Source of the DNA: Pseudomonadota bacterium | Lineage (GTDB): Bacteria; Desulfobacterota; Desulfovibrionia; Desulfovibrionales; Desulfomicrobiaceae | Length of the DNA stretch: 20,100 nucleotides | Assembly: GCA_023393525.1 (NCBI GenBank) | Contig: JAEWKZ010000122.1 | Span: 1 to 20,100 of the forward strand | Direction: 5' to 3' | In this document: in pieces, positions 1-8,478 of the stretch | Position numbering within the stretch: the first letter of the stretch is position 1 | Layout of the letters: the number at the start of each line of letters is the position of its first letter | Made by a program: the position numbers and the translations under genes | Notes under the pieces: model-generated | The model's input: the letters and a program-made list of their open reading frames with translations, nothing else | Told to the model about the DNA's origin: nothing | Databases searched by the model: none

Positions 1-2992
1 GCCCGGCGCTGCCGGGCGCGATGTCCGTGGCTCGGCGGATCAGGGTGGCGGTGAGGTGCACGTTGGGTTGCCACTGCTCGCGCACCGGGATGCGGATCTG
101 GCCCGTGTTCCCGAGTAATTCGACGACTTCGAGGTGCTCCACTTTCGATCCTTCCACCGTGACCAGGGCCTTGCCCGCGAAAGGCGAACGGATCTGGATG
201 GAGGCCGTCTCGCCTGCCTGATAGCCCCTCTTGTCCGGGATCAGTTCCAGTCGGGCCGGGTTCTTGACCGCCCAGGGCGAATAGCCCCAGCCGCCGCAGT
301 AGAATTCCAGTTCCGAGGCCGCCCCGCTTTTCGGGTCGGCGAGGCGCACGCGGTACGAGCCGTAATCCGGCGGGGTGACGGAGAAGGAGCCCGCGCCGTC
401 GCCTGCGCTCACGCGCTGGGTCGAGATTTCCACCGGATTTCGCACCGATTCGTAGTTGAACCCGGACTGGGTCCGGCGCATGACCGTCTGCCACTGGTCC
501 TGAAACAGGGTCGCGACGAGATCCGGGTGGGCGATTTTTTCGCCCTCGGGGCTTACCGTCACGAACTCGAACACGGCCCGCTTGCGCGGCTCAAGCTCCA
601 TGGATCCGGGCCGCTTGATGCCGGGATACAAGGAGTAGGCGTGCACCGGGATGCGTTTTCTGGCGGTCACGCCGCGCCCGCCCTGTTCGCGCACGCGGCC
701 GGTGAACTCGGCCCAGAGCGCCAGCGGCGGGGTCAGATCCTTGGGGATTTCCACCCCGAAGGCGGCCCGGCCGTCGGCGTCGAGGCGGCCATCCGTGGTC
801 AACAGCGGCAGGGGCTCGAAGTTCTTGCCCGGATCGCCGAAGCTGTAGGCCTCAAAGCCCTTGGGCGCGAAATCGGCGGCCAGCAGCCGGGCCTTGACCG
901 AGACGGCCAGATTCGAGGCGGGCGGGCCGAAGAGGTAGCGCGAGATCACGTCAAAGGTCAGCTTCCGGCCCGGTTCGCCCCCGGTTTCGTTGGATGCGAT
1001 CTCCACGCTCAGGCGGTCGGGGATGAATTCCTCGACCTGATAGGAGTAGGAGCCGATGACCTGGCCGCCGCTCAGGGCTTGCAGCAGATAGTGCCCGGTC
1101 AGGGACCAGTCCGGGATGTCCAGGCTGAAACCGGCCATGCCCCTGTCCAGGACCAGGTTCATGGTGCGCAGCAGGCGGCCTTCGGGGTCGCGTTGCTCAA
1201 GGGTCACGGGCAGGTCGGGGGGCGTGCCGATGCGGCCGTCGCGGACCAGCATCGCACCGTCCAGGGTTTCGCCGGGGCGGTAGATGTCGCGCTTGCCGTA
1301 AAGATATGCCTGCAGTCCGGTCTGGCTGATGGAGGCGCCGCTGACATCGAGTCCCGTGGTGTCGATGCGGAAACGGTCCAGAAAGATGAAGCTGAAATCC
1401 TCTCCGTGCCGGGCCAGGATCATGGCCGGCGAACCCAGTTCGTTGTCGTGCCCGGCGTGAGGAATGCGGGCCAGGCCGTCGGCGTTGGTGCGGGTGGCGC
1501 CCAGCACCTGGTTCTTGAAGCTCAGGAGCGTCAGGTCCACGCCTTCCAGGGCGCGCAGATCCCCCAGGGAATTGGCCCAGACCAGAAAGCCCGCCTCATC
1601 CTGCTTGGCCACCAGGCCGATGTCCGTGCGCAGGACCCAGCGCGTTGCGCCGCGATAGTCCGCAGGCAGGCTCAGACCAAGCTTGTATAGGCCCGGACGC
1701 TGGTCGGGGATGAGCTCGGACATGGACAGGGTCCGCTCCTGCACCGTGTTCGGCGGGGAGGTCACGCTGAAGGTCTCGCGGTGGATTTCGCTGCCCAGAT
1801 GATACGGCACCGAGTCCCGGGCGGCGGTGCTGTCGAAGATGGAGTAGCCGTAATCCTGGAAGAGGACGCTCAGGTTGTTGGGGAAGACACGGCTCACGGT
1901 CAGTTCCACCGCGTCGGCGTTGACGTGCTCGACTCCGAGCAAGCCCTGCCCCTGGCGCGGCAGGAACATGCCCTCGGACGAGAAGTCCACGCTTGGCGGG
2001 AGGTCCGGCATGCGCAGGGTCTGCTCGAACGGCGCTTCAAGCACGGCCTTGTCCTCGGCCAGAAGGCCCTTGGCGATGCGGATTGTGTAGGTGGTTCCGG
2101 GTTCGAGTTTGCCGGTCAGGGAGGCAGTCTTGCCGTGGGTCGAGACCGAAATCCGGGCTTCGGGCTCGATGCGCAGCAGTTCGCGGATGGCGGCGGCGCT
2201 GACGGGCGCGGAAAAATCAAGGTTGATGCGCGAAAGGTCCTTGTCGGCCTGGGGGCTGACGGCAACGACGCGCAGCACCGGGTCCAGGCGAAGCTCGATG
2301 TCCCGTTTGAATTCCTGCCCAAGGGCCAGGCTCTTTTCCGCCACGGTCAGCTCCGGGGCCAGCCGCAGTGTCAGGGTGCGGCCGGCCGTGTCCTTGCGCA
2401 CGGGCGCGCTGCGGAAGCCGAAGCTGGTCGCGCGCCACTGGGTCAGGAGCGAAAGTTCGACGGAGGCGCCATCCGCTTCGCTCAGGCGCATGGCGGCGAA
2501 CAGCTTTTCCGGGTCCACGGGCGCGTTGAAGACGACGCGTCCCTCCAGTTCGACCATGTCCGGACCGGCGTCGGAGGCCAGTTCGTTCACGGTCAGTTCC
2601 TGCACGGCAAAGCTGCCGGTGCGGATCAGCCTGCTGCGCTCGGCGTGCAGGAGCTTGTCCGGAAAAACCTCTGGGCTGAGGGTCAGGGAGTACTGCATGT
2701 CGAGCGGCAGGGGCGTCTGGGCCAGGAATTTCAAGGTGTAGGGATTGGTCCAGACCCATTGCCCTGCGACGGCGGGCTCGATGGCGGCCGGGGCCGCCTG
2801 CGCGCGTACGGAGTCCGGGACGGGCTGGTCGAACTCTACGGCCAGGGTGGTGCGCATGGCGCTGTCGAGGCTGATTCCACTTACGGCCAGGGCTTGCTGC
2901 TCGTGGCTTGAGAAACGGTCTTTGAGCAGCCACGTCTGGCCCGCGATGATCAGAAGGAGCAGGGCGATGACCCAGTTTTTGGGGTTGGACAT
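1..2992 (-). CDS. Bacterial alpha-2-macroglobulin family protein, N-terminal part (runs off left edge)
   Basis: An uninterrupted minus-strand frame of 997 codons starts with ATG at 2992-2990 and leaves the window. The start is set by a GAGG box five bases upstream and by an N-terminal hydrophobic stretch at about residues 7-22 (signal peptide or membrane anchor). No lipobox Cys follows, unlike many lipoprotein macroglobulins. Family marks are the macroglobulin-domain signature DIYRPGE at residues 569-575 and a second one, GYQAGE, near residue 924 followed by SPFAGKALVTVE. Bacterial members run to roughly 1,500-1,900 residues, so the thioester (CxEQ-type) and C-terminal domains should lie beyond the edge; I cannot say whether the thioester is present. 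Known members are periplasmic protease traps, often beside pbpC (penicillin-binding protein 1C), which is not visible here. The gene is divergent from lemA. Confidence 0.9.
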   Translation of the reverse strand, partial: MSNPKNWVIALLLLIIAGQTWLLKDRFSSHEQQALAVSGISLDSAMRTTLAVEFDQPVPDSVRAQAAPAAIEPAVAGQWVWTNPYTLKFLAQTPLPLDMQYSLTLSPEVFPDKLLHAERSRLIRTGSFAVQELTVNELASDAGPDMVELEGRVVFNAPVDPEKLFAAMRLSEADGASVELSLLTQWRATSFGFRSAPVRKDTAGRTLTLRLAPELTVAEKSLALGQEFKRDIELRLDPVLRVVAVSPQADKDLSRINLDFSAPVSAAAIRELLRIEPEARISVSTHGKTASLTGKLEPGTTYTIRIAKGLLAEDKAVLEAPFEQTLRMPDLPPSVDFSSEGMFLPRQGQGLLGVEHVNADAVELTVSRVFPNNLSVLFQDYGYSIFDSTAARDSVPYHLGSEIHRETFSVTSPPNTVQERTLSMSELIPDQRPGLYKLGLSLPADYRGATRWVLRTDIGLVAKQDEAGFLVWANSLGDLRALEGVDLTLLSFKNQVLGATRTNADGLARIPHAGHDNELGSPAMILARHGEDFSFIFLDRFRIDTTGLDVSGASISQTGLQAYLYGKRDIYRPGETLDGAMLVRDGRIGTPPDLPVTLEQRDPEGRLLRTMNLVLDRGMAGFSLDIPDWSLTGHYLLQALSGGQVIGSYSYQVEEFIPDRLSVEIASNETGGEPGRKLTFDVISRYLFGPPASNLAVSVKARLLAADFAPKGFEAYSFGDPGKNFEPLPLLTTDGRLDADGRAAFGVEIPKDLTPPLALWAEFTGRVREQGGRGVTARKRIPVHAYSLYPGIKRPGSMELEPRKRAVFEFVTVSPEGEKIAHPDLVATLFQDQWQTVMRRTQSGFNYESVRNPVEISTQRVSAGDGAGSFSVTPPDYGSYRVRLADPKSGAASELEFYCGGWGYSPWAVKNPARLELIPDKRGYQAGETASIQIRSPFAGKALVTVEGSKVEHLEVVELLGNTGQIRIPVREQWQPNVHLTATLIRRATDIAPGSAG

Positions 2993-3014
2993 GAGCACCT
3001 CGCGCGCGTGAAGA

Positions 3015-3043
3015 ATTGTGTTTTGGAATCCATGATCTGGCAA
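3015..3043 (-). promoter_or_regulatory. Candidate sigma70 promoter of the macroglobulin gene
   Basis: On the minus strand TTGCCA (3043-3038) and CACAAT (3020-3015) are separated by exactly 17 bases, matching the consensus at 5/6 and 4/6 positions. Transcription would start about 15 bases before the ATG at 2992, just ahead of its ribosome binding site. By eye only. Confidence 0.45.
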
Positions 3044-3070
3044 GGACCGGCTCAAAAAGCAAGAGGCGGC

Positions 3071-3099
3071 TTTTCAACGCACGGGCTTTGCTCTACAAT
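3071..3099 (+). promoter_or_regulatory. Candidate sigma70 promoter of lemA-DUF2207
   Basis: TTTTCA (3071-3076), a 17-base spacer and TACAAT (3094-3099, 5/6 match) lie about 25 bases before the GGAGG of lemA. Together with the minus-strand candidate at 3015-3043 it would make a compact divergent promoter pair in the 139-base gap. Confidence 0.5.
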
Positions 3100-3131
3100 A
3101 TCGGGCATAAACATTTCGAGATGGAGGAGTC

Positions 3132-3686
3132 ATGATCGCTTTTCTTGTGGTGCTCGCCCTGGCCGCCGCGCTTTTGCTGTGGGCGGTGTTTATCTACAAT
3201 GGACTGGTGCGGATGCGCAGCACGGTGGAGGAAGCCTGGAGCGGGATCGACGTCCAGCTCAAGCGGCGCACGGACCTCATTCCCAATCTTGTCTCCACGG
3301 TCAAAGGGTATGCCGAACACGAAAAGGGCACCCTGGAGGAGGTCATCCGTTTGCGCGGTCTGGCCCAGAACGCCCAGGGCGTGGGCGAGACGGCCCAGGC
3401 GCAGGGGCTCCTGGGGTCGGCGCTGGGCAAGCTCTTCGCCCTGGCCGAGAACTATCCGGAGCTCAAGGCCAACGCCAACTTCGCGCAGTTGCAGGCCTCC
3501 CTGGGCGAGATCGAGGAGCAGGTCCAGCTGTCCCGCCGCTACTACAACGGGGCGGTGCGCAATCTGAACATCGCGGTGGAGTCGTTCCCGTCCAATCTGG
3601 TCGCCGGACGCTTCGGCTTTGAAAAGGCGGAATTCTTCGAGCTTGAGAGCCCGGCGGAGCGGGCCGTGCCCAAGGTGGAGTTCTAG
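3132..3686 (+). CDS. lemA: LemA family membrane protein
   Basis: 184 residues, the usual LemA length. The N-terminus is one hydrophobic helix (about residues 2-20) followed by the family core: YNGLVRMRSTVEEAWSGID, then QLKRRTDLIPNLVSTVKGYA, a long helical segment and YYNGAVRNLN near the C-terminal third. LemA proteins are helical-bundle proteins on a single N-terminal membrane helix; their biochemical role is not settled. The ATG has a strong GGAGG box (3123-3128) immediately upstream. The gene ends just before the DUF2207 protein, and this pair is often seen together in bacteria, which supports a shared envelope role. No truncation is seen. Confidence 0.95.
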   Translation: MIAFLVVLALAAALLLWAVFIYNGLVRMRSTVEEAWSGIDVQLKRRTDLIPNLVSTVKGYAEHEKGTLEEVIRLRGLAQNAQGVGETAQAQGLLGSALGKLFALAENYPELKANANFAQLQASLGEIEEQVQLSRRYYNGAVRNLNIAVESFPSNLVAGRFGFEKAEFFELESPAERAVPKVEF

Positions 3687-3696
3687 GGTGGCGGGC

Positions 3697-5568
3697 ATGC
3701 ATGCGCGGATACTTCTGGCCGCGCTGATCACGCTGCTTTCCTGCGCGCCCCTGCTGGCCGAGACCGAACGAATCCTCGATTTTTCCTCCCTGGTCCTCAT
3801 CGACCCGGACGGGTCCATGGTGGTCACCGAGACCATCACCGTCCAGGCCACTGGGGACCAGATCAAACGCGGAATCGTGCGCGAGTTCCCGACGCTCTAC
3901 ACCGGGCGCGACGGGAGCCGGGTGCGCGTCGGGTTCACGCTTCTGGACGTGAAGCGCGACGGCGCGAGCGAGCCCTATCACACCGAGAAAAAATCCAACG
4001 GGGTGGCCATCTATGTCGGGGACAGGAACGTCCATCTTTCGCCTGGCCGCCACACCTACGACCTGACATACAGGACCACCGGCCAGCTCGGCTTTTTCGC
4101 GGAGCATGACGAGCTCTACTGGAACGTGAACGGCAACGGCTGGCGGCTGTCCTTTGACCGGGTCCGCTGCGAGGTGCGGCTGCCGGGCGGGGCGCGGGCC
4201 CTTGAGGCCGTGGCCTACGAAGGGCCCATGGGCAGCACGGACAGCCGTGTTTTCTCCGTGGCCGGTCAGCGGGAAGTGACCTTCGGTTCGACGCGGCCTT
4301 ATGCGCAGGGCGAAGGCCTGACCATCGCCGTTTCCTGGCCCAAGGGCTTCGTGACCCCGCCTTCGGCCACGGAGCAGGCGGCGCGGGTCTTGAGCGACAG
4401 CGGTTCGCTACTGCCCGCCGGCATCGGAGCGACGCTTCTTTTCGTCTACTATGTCCTGGCCTGGATGAAGGTTGGGCGCGATCCGGAGAAGGGCGTGATC
4501 ATCCCCCGCTTCGCCCCGCCCAAGGGTTTTTCCCCGGCCATGGTCCGCATGCTGTGGCGCATGAGGTTCGACAACACGGCCTTTACCGCCGCCGTGGTCA
4601 ACATGGCGGTCAAGGGCGGGCTTTCCATCGTGGACAATGGGAAAATGGGCCTCGAATTGGCCGATCAGGCGCCGCCGGACCTGTCCGTCGGGGAGCGGGC
4701 CGCGTGGGACGAGCTGCGCAAGGCCGGGCCGCTGGTGGAGTTGAAGAACACCAACCACCGGGCGCTGAACCGGGCCAGGCAGGCCATCAAGGACAAGCTC
4801 GGGCGAGAGCTGTCCTCCACCTATTTTCTGACCAATTCAGGCTGGCTCGCTCCGGGCATCGGCGTCACCCTGGCCACGGTGGCGGGCATGGCCTGGGCCG
4901 CTCCCGTGCCGCCCGAACTGCTCTTCATCGGCGTCTGGCTGATGGGCTGGACGTTCGGCTGCTTTGTGCTGGCGCGGCAGGTGGTCACGGCGTGGCGGGC
5001 CCGGGGCGTCAAGGGCAAGCTTTCGGCCGTGCCCCTGACCGTGTTCGCGCTGCCGTTTCTGGGCGGCGAGGTGGCCGGGCTCTGGGTGCTAGGCGGCCAG
5101 ATCGGCTTTGCGGCCACGCTGGCCTTTGGTGGAGTAATCCTCATGAACGCGGTGTTCTATGAGCTGTTGAAAGCGCCGACGCGCATCGGCCGTCAGACGC
5201 TGGACGAAATCGAGGGCTTCAGGATGTACCTGTCCGTGGCGGAGGAGGAACGGCTGAATTTCATCCATCCTCCGGACGAGACTCCCGAACTGTTCGAGAA
5301 GTTTCTGCCCTACGCCATGGCCCTGGGCGTTGAAAACCAGTGGGGAGAGCGGTTCGCGAACCTGCTGGAACGGTCCGGATACGAGCCGGGCTGGTACGCC
5401 GGGCATCACTGGGACCGGATGCATCCGGGGGCCTTCGCGGCGGGGCTTGGAAGCGGGATGCAGTCCGCCGTTTCTTCGGCATCCAGCGCGCCGGGCCGAT
5501 CTTCCGGCATGGGCGGCGGCGGATCGTCCGGTGGCGGAGGCGGCGGAGGCGGCGGCGGGGGATGGTAA
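3697..5568 (+). CDS. DUF2207 family membrane protein with poly-glycine C-terminus
   Basis: 623 residues from the ATG at 3697. The first 20 residues form a signal sequence (cleavage plausible after LLA, before ETE). A periplasmic beta-rich domain follows (about 22-220) with the DUF2207 hallmark ELYWNVNGNGW (139-149). Then come a membrane helix (about 238-256), the hallmark GRDP...PRFAPPKGFSPA (260-281), a soluble segment, two hydrophobic pairs (about 384-426 and 444-490) and the conserved EGFRMYL...FEKFLPYA block (506-540). The tail is almost pure glycine and serine, ending GGGW, typical of the family. A GTG at 3688 with AAGGTGGAG eight bases upstream is an alternative start adding three residues. 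Reading further back to 3619 would overlap lemA and bury the signal peptide, so I reject it. Biochemical function is unknown; LemA is the likely partner. Confidence 0.9.
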   Translation: MHARILLAALITLLSCAPLLAETERILDFSSLVLIDPDGSMVVTETITVQATGDQIKRGIVREFPTLYTGRDGSRVRVGFTLLDVKRDGASEPYHTEKKSNGVAIYVGDRNVHLSPGRHTYDLTYRTTGQLGFFAEHDELYWNVNGNGWRLSFDRVRCEVRLPGGARALEAVAYEGPMGSTDSRVFSVAGQREVTFGSTRPYAQGEGLTIAVSWPKGFVTPPSATEQAARVLSDSGSLLPAGIGATLLFVYYVLAWMKVGRDPEKGVIIPRFAPPKGFSPAMVRMLWRMRFDNTAFTAAVVNMAVKGGLSIVDNGKMGLELADQAPPDLSVGERAAWDELRKAGPLVELKNTNHRALNRARQAIKDKLGRELSSTYFLTNSGWLAPGIGVTLATVAGMAWAAPVPPELLFIGVWLMGWTFGCFVLARQVVTAWRARGVKGKLSAVPLTVFALPFLGGEVAGLWVLGGQIGFAATLAFGGVILMNAVFYELLKAPTRIGRQTLDEIEGFRMYLSVAEEERLNFIHPPDETPELFEKFLPYAMALGVENQWGERFANLLERSGYEPGWYAGHHWDRMHPGAFAAGLGSGMQSAVSSASSAPGRSSGMGGGGSSGGGGGGGGGGGW

Positions 5569-5602
5569 AAACGAGGGGCCGGTTCAGATGAGCCGGCCCT
5601 CG
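5567..5602 (-). terminator. Rho-independent terminator after the HDOD gene
   Basis: A GC-rich hairpin (arms CGAGG...CCTCG spanning 5572-5602, about 12 pairs with one bulged base) is followed on the minus strand by five T (5571-5567). It lies about 40 bases past the HDOD stop. The T tract overlaps the TAA of the converging DUF2207 gene. On the plus strand the hairpin is followed by only a short T run, so it would serve DUF2207 less well. Confidence 0.75.
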
Positions 5603-5639
5603 CATTTCGGGCGGGAGAAAGAGGCGGACGCCAGGTCCA

Positions 5640-6494
5640 TCAGCCCATGTCCTTCACGAAATCGACGTAGTCCTCGACGGTCAGCTCCAGTTCCGCGACC
5701 TTGATCTCGGAGAGGTCGAGGATGATCGCCTCGGGGCTGGTCGCCAGGTCGATGTCCGGGGTGTGGACGATGCCGATGCCGGCCTTGGCCAGGACCTTGT
5801 TGGCCAGGCTGACCATGAGCAGAATGACGTCCTGGCCCCCGTCCATGTTCTCGTCGTGGTGATGCTCGGCCACATCGCAGTAGATCCGGGGCAGGTTCCA
5901 GCTTTTGAGCAGTTGCGCTCCAAGGCTCTGGTGCAACGTGTCGAGCACTTCCTCGATAAAGGACTGGGGGGCGTTTTCGTCCAGCCGCCCGCTTTTCTTC
6001 AAGTCTGAGATGGCGATGAGCAGAAAGGCCTTGCCGATGTCGTGCAGCAGGCCCGCGAAAAAGGCCTCGTTCATCTTGCTCGGCAGACGGCATTCCTTGG
6101 CGATCCATTTGGCGCCCAGGGCGCAGGCCACGGAATGGATCCAGAGCTGATCCATGTATTCGCGGATGAAAGGGTCCGAGGTGGTGAAGGATTGCTTCTG
6201 GGTCAGCAGGGTGACCAGGTTGGAGACTTCGGCCAGGCCGAGCCGGACCATGGCGTTCCGGACCGTGGTCACTTCGATCATGCCCCGGTAAAAGGACGAG
6301 TTGGCCACCTTGAGAAGCTGGCCGGACAGGGCCGGATCGCGCAGGATCTGTTTTTCGATGACCTGCATGTCCGGATCCGGCTTGGCCATTTCCTGCTGGA
6401 TGGCGAGGCCGGTGCGGTTGAAGGCCGGGAGCTGCGCCTGATCCGAGTGTACATGCTCCTTGAGGATTTCGATGAAGGACTTGGCCTCGTTCAT
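5640..6494 (-). CDS. HDOD domain protein
   Basis: 284 residues, nearly all one HDOD domain. Visible features are DPALSGQLLKVANSSFY (54-69), the WIHS motif with H120, the LLHDIGK motif with H151/D152, H188 in TLHQSLG, and a histidine cluster at 211-213. The HD-type ligand positions are thus largely kept; many HDOD proteins have lost them. HDOD proteins act as scaffolds or regulators in motility, c-di-GMP and stress signalling; an enzymatic activity is usually not shown. The start at 6494 lies two bases after the stop of the upstream ATPase gene, with GGAG seven bases before it, so translation is probably coupled. The frame stays open upstream inside the ATPase gene, but that is a shadow. Confidence 0.92.
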   Translation of the reverse strand: MNEAKSFIEILKEHVHSDQAQLPAFNRTGLAIQQEMAKPDPDMQVIEKQILRDPALSGQLLKVANSSFYRGMIEVTTVRNAMVRLGLAEVSNLVTLLTQKQSFTTSDPFIREYMDQLWIHSVACALGAKWIAKECRLPSKMNEAFFAGLLHDIGKAFLLIAISDLKKSGRLDENAPQSFIEEVLDTLHQSLGAQLLKSWNLPRIYCDVAEHHHDENMDGGQDVILLMVSLANKVLAKAGIGIVHTPDIDLATSPEAIILDLSEIKVAELELTVEDYVDFVKDMG

Positions 6495-6496
6495 TG

Positions 6497-8377
6497 CTAG
6501 ACTCCGAGCAGGCGGCGGGTTTCTTCCAGTGGGCGGGGTTTCAGGACCAGGGGCAGGCAGCGCATGACCTCCTCCAGGGTGGTCAGGCCTTCGGAAGCCT
6601 TGACCAGACCTTCCTCGAACAGGGTCACGAGCCCTGCGCTCTCCAGCGCGATCTTGCGGATGTCGAAGCTGGTTTTGCGTTCCAGAATGGCGGCGCGGAC
6701 CATTTCGTCGAGAATGAGCAGCTCGAACACCGCGATGCGCCCCCGGTATCCCGTGTAGCGGCAGTGGGCGCAGCCCGTTCCCTTGCGGAAATTCGAGCCC
6801 TGGATCGTGGCCTGGGTGTAGCCGAAGAGTTGCAGCTCGCCGGGGCTTGGCTTGTACGGCTTTGAGCATTCCGGGCAGATGCGCCGCAGCAGGCGCTGCG
6901 CGACTACGCTGACCACGGTGGAAGAGATCAGGAAGGCCTCGATGTCCATGTTCATGAGCCGGATCAGGCCGCCGATGGAGTCTTCGGTGTGGAAGGTGGT
7001 CAGCACCTTGTGACCGGTCAGGGCGGCCTGCACGGCCACCTCCGCCGAATAATTGTCGCGGATCTCGCCGATGAGGATGACGTCGGGGTCCTGACGTACG
7101 ATGTGTCGCAGGGTTTCCTCGAAGGTCAGGTTGATTTTGGGGTCGATGGAGCACTGGGAGATGCCGGGGATGACGTATTCGACGGGCTCCTCGGCCGTGA
7201 TGATGGACAGAAGCGGCGTGTTCAGATGGTGGATGCAGCTGTAGACCGTGGTCGTCTTGCCCGACCCGGTGGGTCCGGTGATGATCACCACGCCGCTGGG
7301 CCTGGACAGCGCCCCGTCGATGAAGCGCTTGAGGATCTTCGGGTACATCCCGATGCTCGCGATGTCGATGAGGTTGCCCTGCCGGTTCAGCAGGCGCAGC
7401 ACGATGGCCTCGCCGTGGATGGTCACGTAGAAGGAGGCGCGCATGTCGAGTTCCCCGCCGGGGTACTCGAACAGGATGCGCCCGCCCTGGTGACGGCGCT
7501 TCTCGGCGATGTCCGCCTTGCACATGATCTTGATGCGGCTTGAGATGTTGGGGATCATCCCGCGCGGGTAGTCCTTGTAGGGTTCGAGCACCCCGTCCCG
7601 GCGGAAGCGGATGCGCAGGCGGTCGGGGAGGGGTTCCATGTGGATGTCGCTGACGTCGAGTTCGATGGCGTCGAGGATGATGCGCTCGACGATGCCCGAG
7701 GCCGATTCGTCGTCCACGGACTCCTTGGCCTGGGCGCCGCGCTCGAAGCGCTGATAGGTTTCAAGGATGGACTCGCGCGTGGCGATGGCCGGCAGGATGC
7801 CCTCGGGGAAGATGGTGCGCGCCTCTTCCTGATCGTCCATGTCCAGCACGTTGGCGAAGGCAACGACGACCTGGTGGCCCTGGCGTTCGATGGGCACATA
7901 GGCCGCCTTGCTCCTGTAGGCCACGGGGATCTGGTGCATGAGGGACATGTCCAGGGCGGTGAACCTGGGATCGACGAAGGGATAGCCCAGTTGCAGGGAC
8001 AGGGCTTCAAGGAGCTTGAATTCCTTGATGAAATTGTTGTTGACGAGGACTTCGCCAAGCTTCTGCGGACTGCGGCTGGCGCGCTGGATCTGGAAGGCGG
8101 CTTCGAGGTCCGCCTCGCTTATCAATCCGAGTTCCAGAAGCAGGCTGCCGATGCGCATGGACAGCTTGTTCTTGCGGATCGCCGCCGTGACCTGTTCGCT
8201 GGTTACGTATCCGAGTTCCTTGACGATTTCGAGCAAGGGTTTGGGGCGGACCAGCTTGGCGCGCAGGCGTGAGGCATGCAGCGCCTGCTTTTCCGTGAGC
8301 ATCCCCTCCTTGACCAGGATGTCGATGAGCTCGCCATGGGTCGTCGGCTGGCTGTTGCTAGGCTTGTCCTCAGGCAT
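6497..8377 (-). CDS. GspE/PilB-type secretion or pilus ATPase with MshEN-like N-terminal repeats
   Basis: 626 residues. The C-terminal ATPase is complete: Walker A GPTGSGKTTT (368-377, K374), Asp box ITAEEPVEYV, Walker B LIGEIRD (435-441), His box TGHKVLTTFHTED, and a zinc tetracysteine site, CPEC (501-504) plus CAHC (536-539). The N-terminus holds MshEN-type motifs, RIGSLLLELGLISEADLEAA from residue 75 and KLGEVLVNNNFIKEFKLLEA from 106. Two more degenerate copies start at about residues 15 and 46. In MshE and some GspE/PilB proteins this domain binds c-di-GMP. The ATPase powers pilus assembly or type II secretion from the cytoplasmic face. No other pilus or T2SS gene lies in view, so its machine is unknown. 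ATG 8377 has GGAG five bases upstream. It forms an operon with the HDOD gene. Confidence 0.93.
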   Translation of the reverse strand: MPEDKPSNSQPTTHGELIDILVKEGMLTEKQALHASRLRAKLVRPKPLLEIVKELGYVTSEQVTAAIRKNKLSMRIGSLLLELGLISEADLEAAFQIQRASRSPQKLGEVLVNNNFIKEFKLLEALSLQLGYPFVDPRFTALDMSLMHQIPVAYRSKAAYVPIERQGHQVVVAFANVLDMDDQEEARTIFPEGILPAIATRESILETYQRFERGAQAKESVDDESASGIVERIILDAIELDVSDIHMEPLPDRLRIRFRRDGVLEPYKDYPRGMIPNISSRIKIMCKADIAEKRRHQGGRILFEYPGGELDMRASFYVTIHGEAIVLRLLNRQGNLIDIASIGMYPKILKRFIDGALSRPSGVVIITGPTGSGKTTTVYSCIHHLNTPLLSIITAEEPVEYVIPGISQCSIDPKINLTFEETLRHIVRQDPDVILIGEIRDNYSAEVAVQAALTGHKVLTTFHTEDSIGGLIRLMNMDIEAFLISSTVVSVVAQRLLRRICPECSKPYKPSPGELQLFGYTQATIQGSNFRKGTGCAHCRYTGYRGRIAVFELLILDEMVRAAILERKTSFDIRKIALESAGLVTLFEEGLVKASEGLTTLEEVMRCLPLVLKPRPLEETRRLLGV

Positions 8378-8414
8378 CGGGGCTCCATGGTCAAAGTTGA
8401 GCAGTGGCGAAAAG

Positions 8415-8443
8415 GTCTTACAGAGAGAAGATTATGGAGTCAA
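8415..8443 (-). promoter_or_regulatory. Candidate promoter of the ATPase-HDOD operon
   Basis: TTGACT (8443-8438) and TAAGAC (8420-8415) are 17 bases apart on the minus strand, in the 101-base gap after the histidine kinase. The -35 matches 5/6, the -10 only 3/6. I see no terminator after the kinase, so readthrough from it is also possible. Confidence 0.38.
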
Positions 8444-8478
8444 TTTGATGGGATGCGATGGTTTGTCGTACATGCGGC

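Noticed and set aside
134..2911. Long plus-strand open frames (518 and 376 codons) over the macroglobulin gene
   Set aside because: They have low-complexity Gly/Arg/Ala/His composition, no domain pattern, and lie opposite a frame with clear family motifs. Long antisense frames are expected at this GC content.
3697..3760. Lipoprotein signal (LLSC) in the DUF2207 protein
   Set aside because: The -2 residue is not typical and a normal signal peptidase site (LLA before ETE) follows a few residues later; I leave it as an ordinary signal peptide.
6495..7523. Upstream extension of the HDOD frame into the ATPase gene
   Set aside because: The extra residues are Arg/His/Pro-rich nonsense relative to the ATPase frame; the HDOD domain starts at 6494 next to a ribosome binding site.
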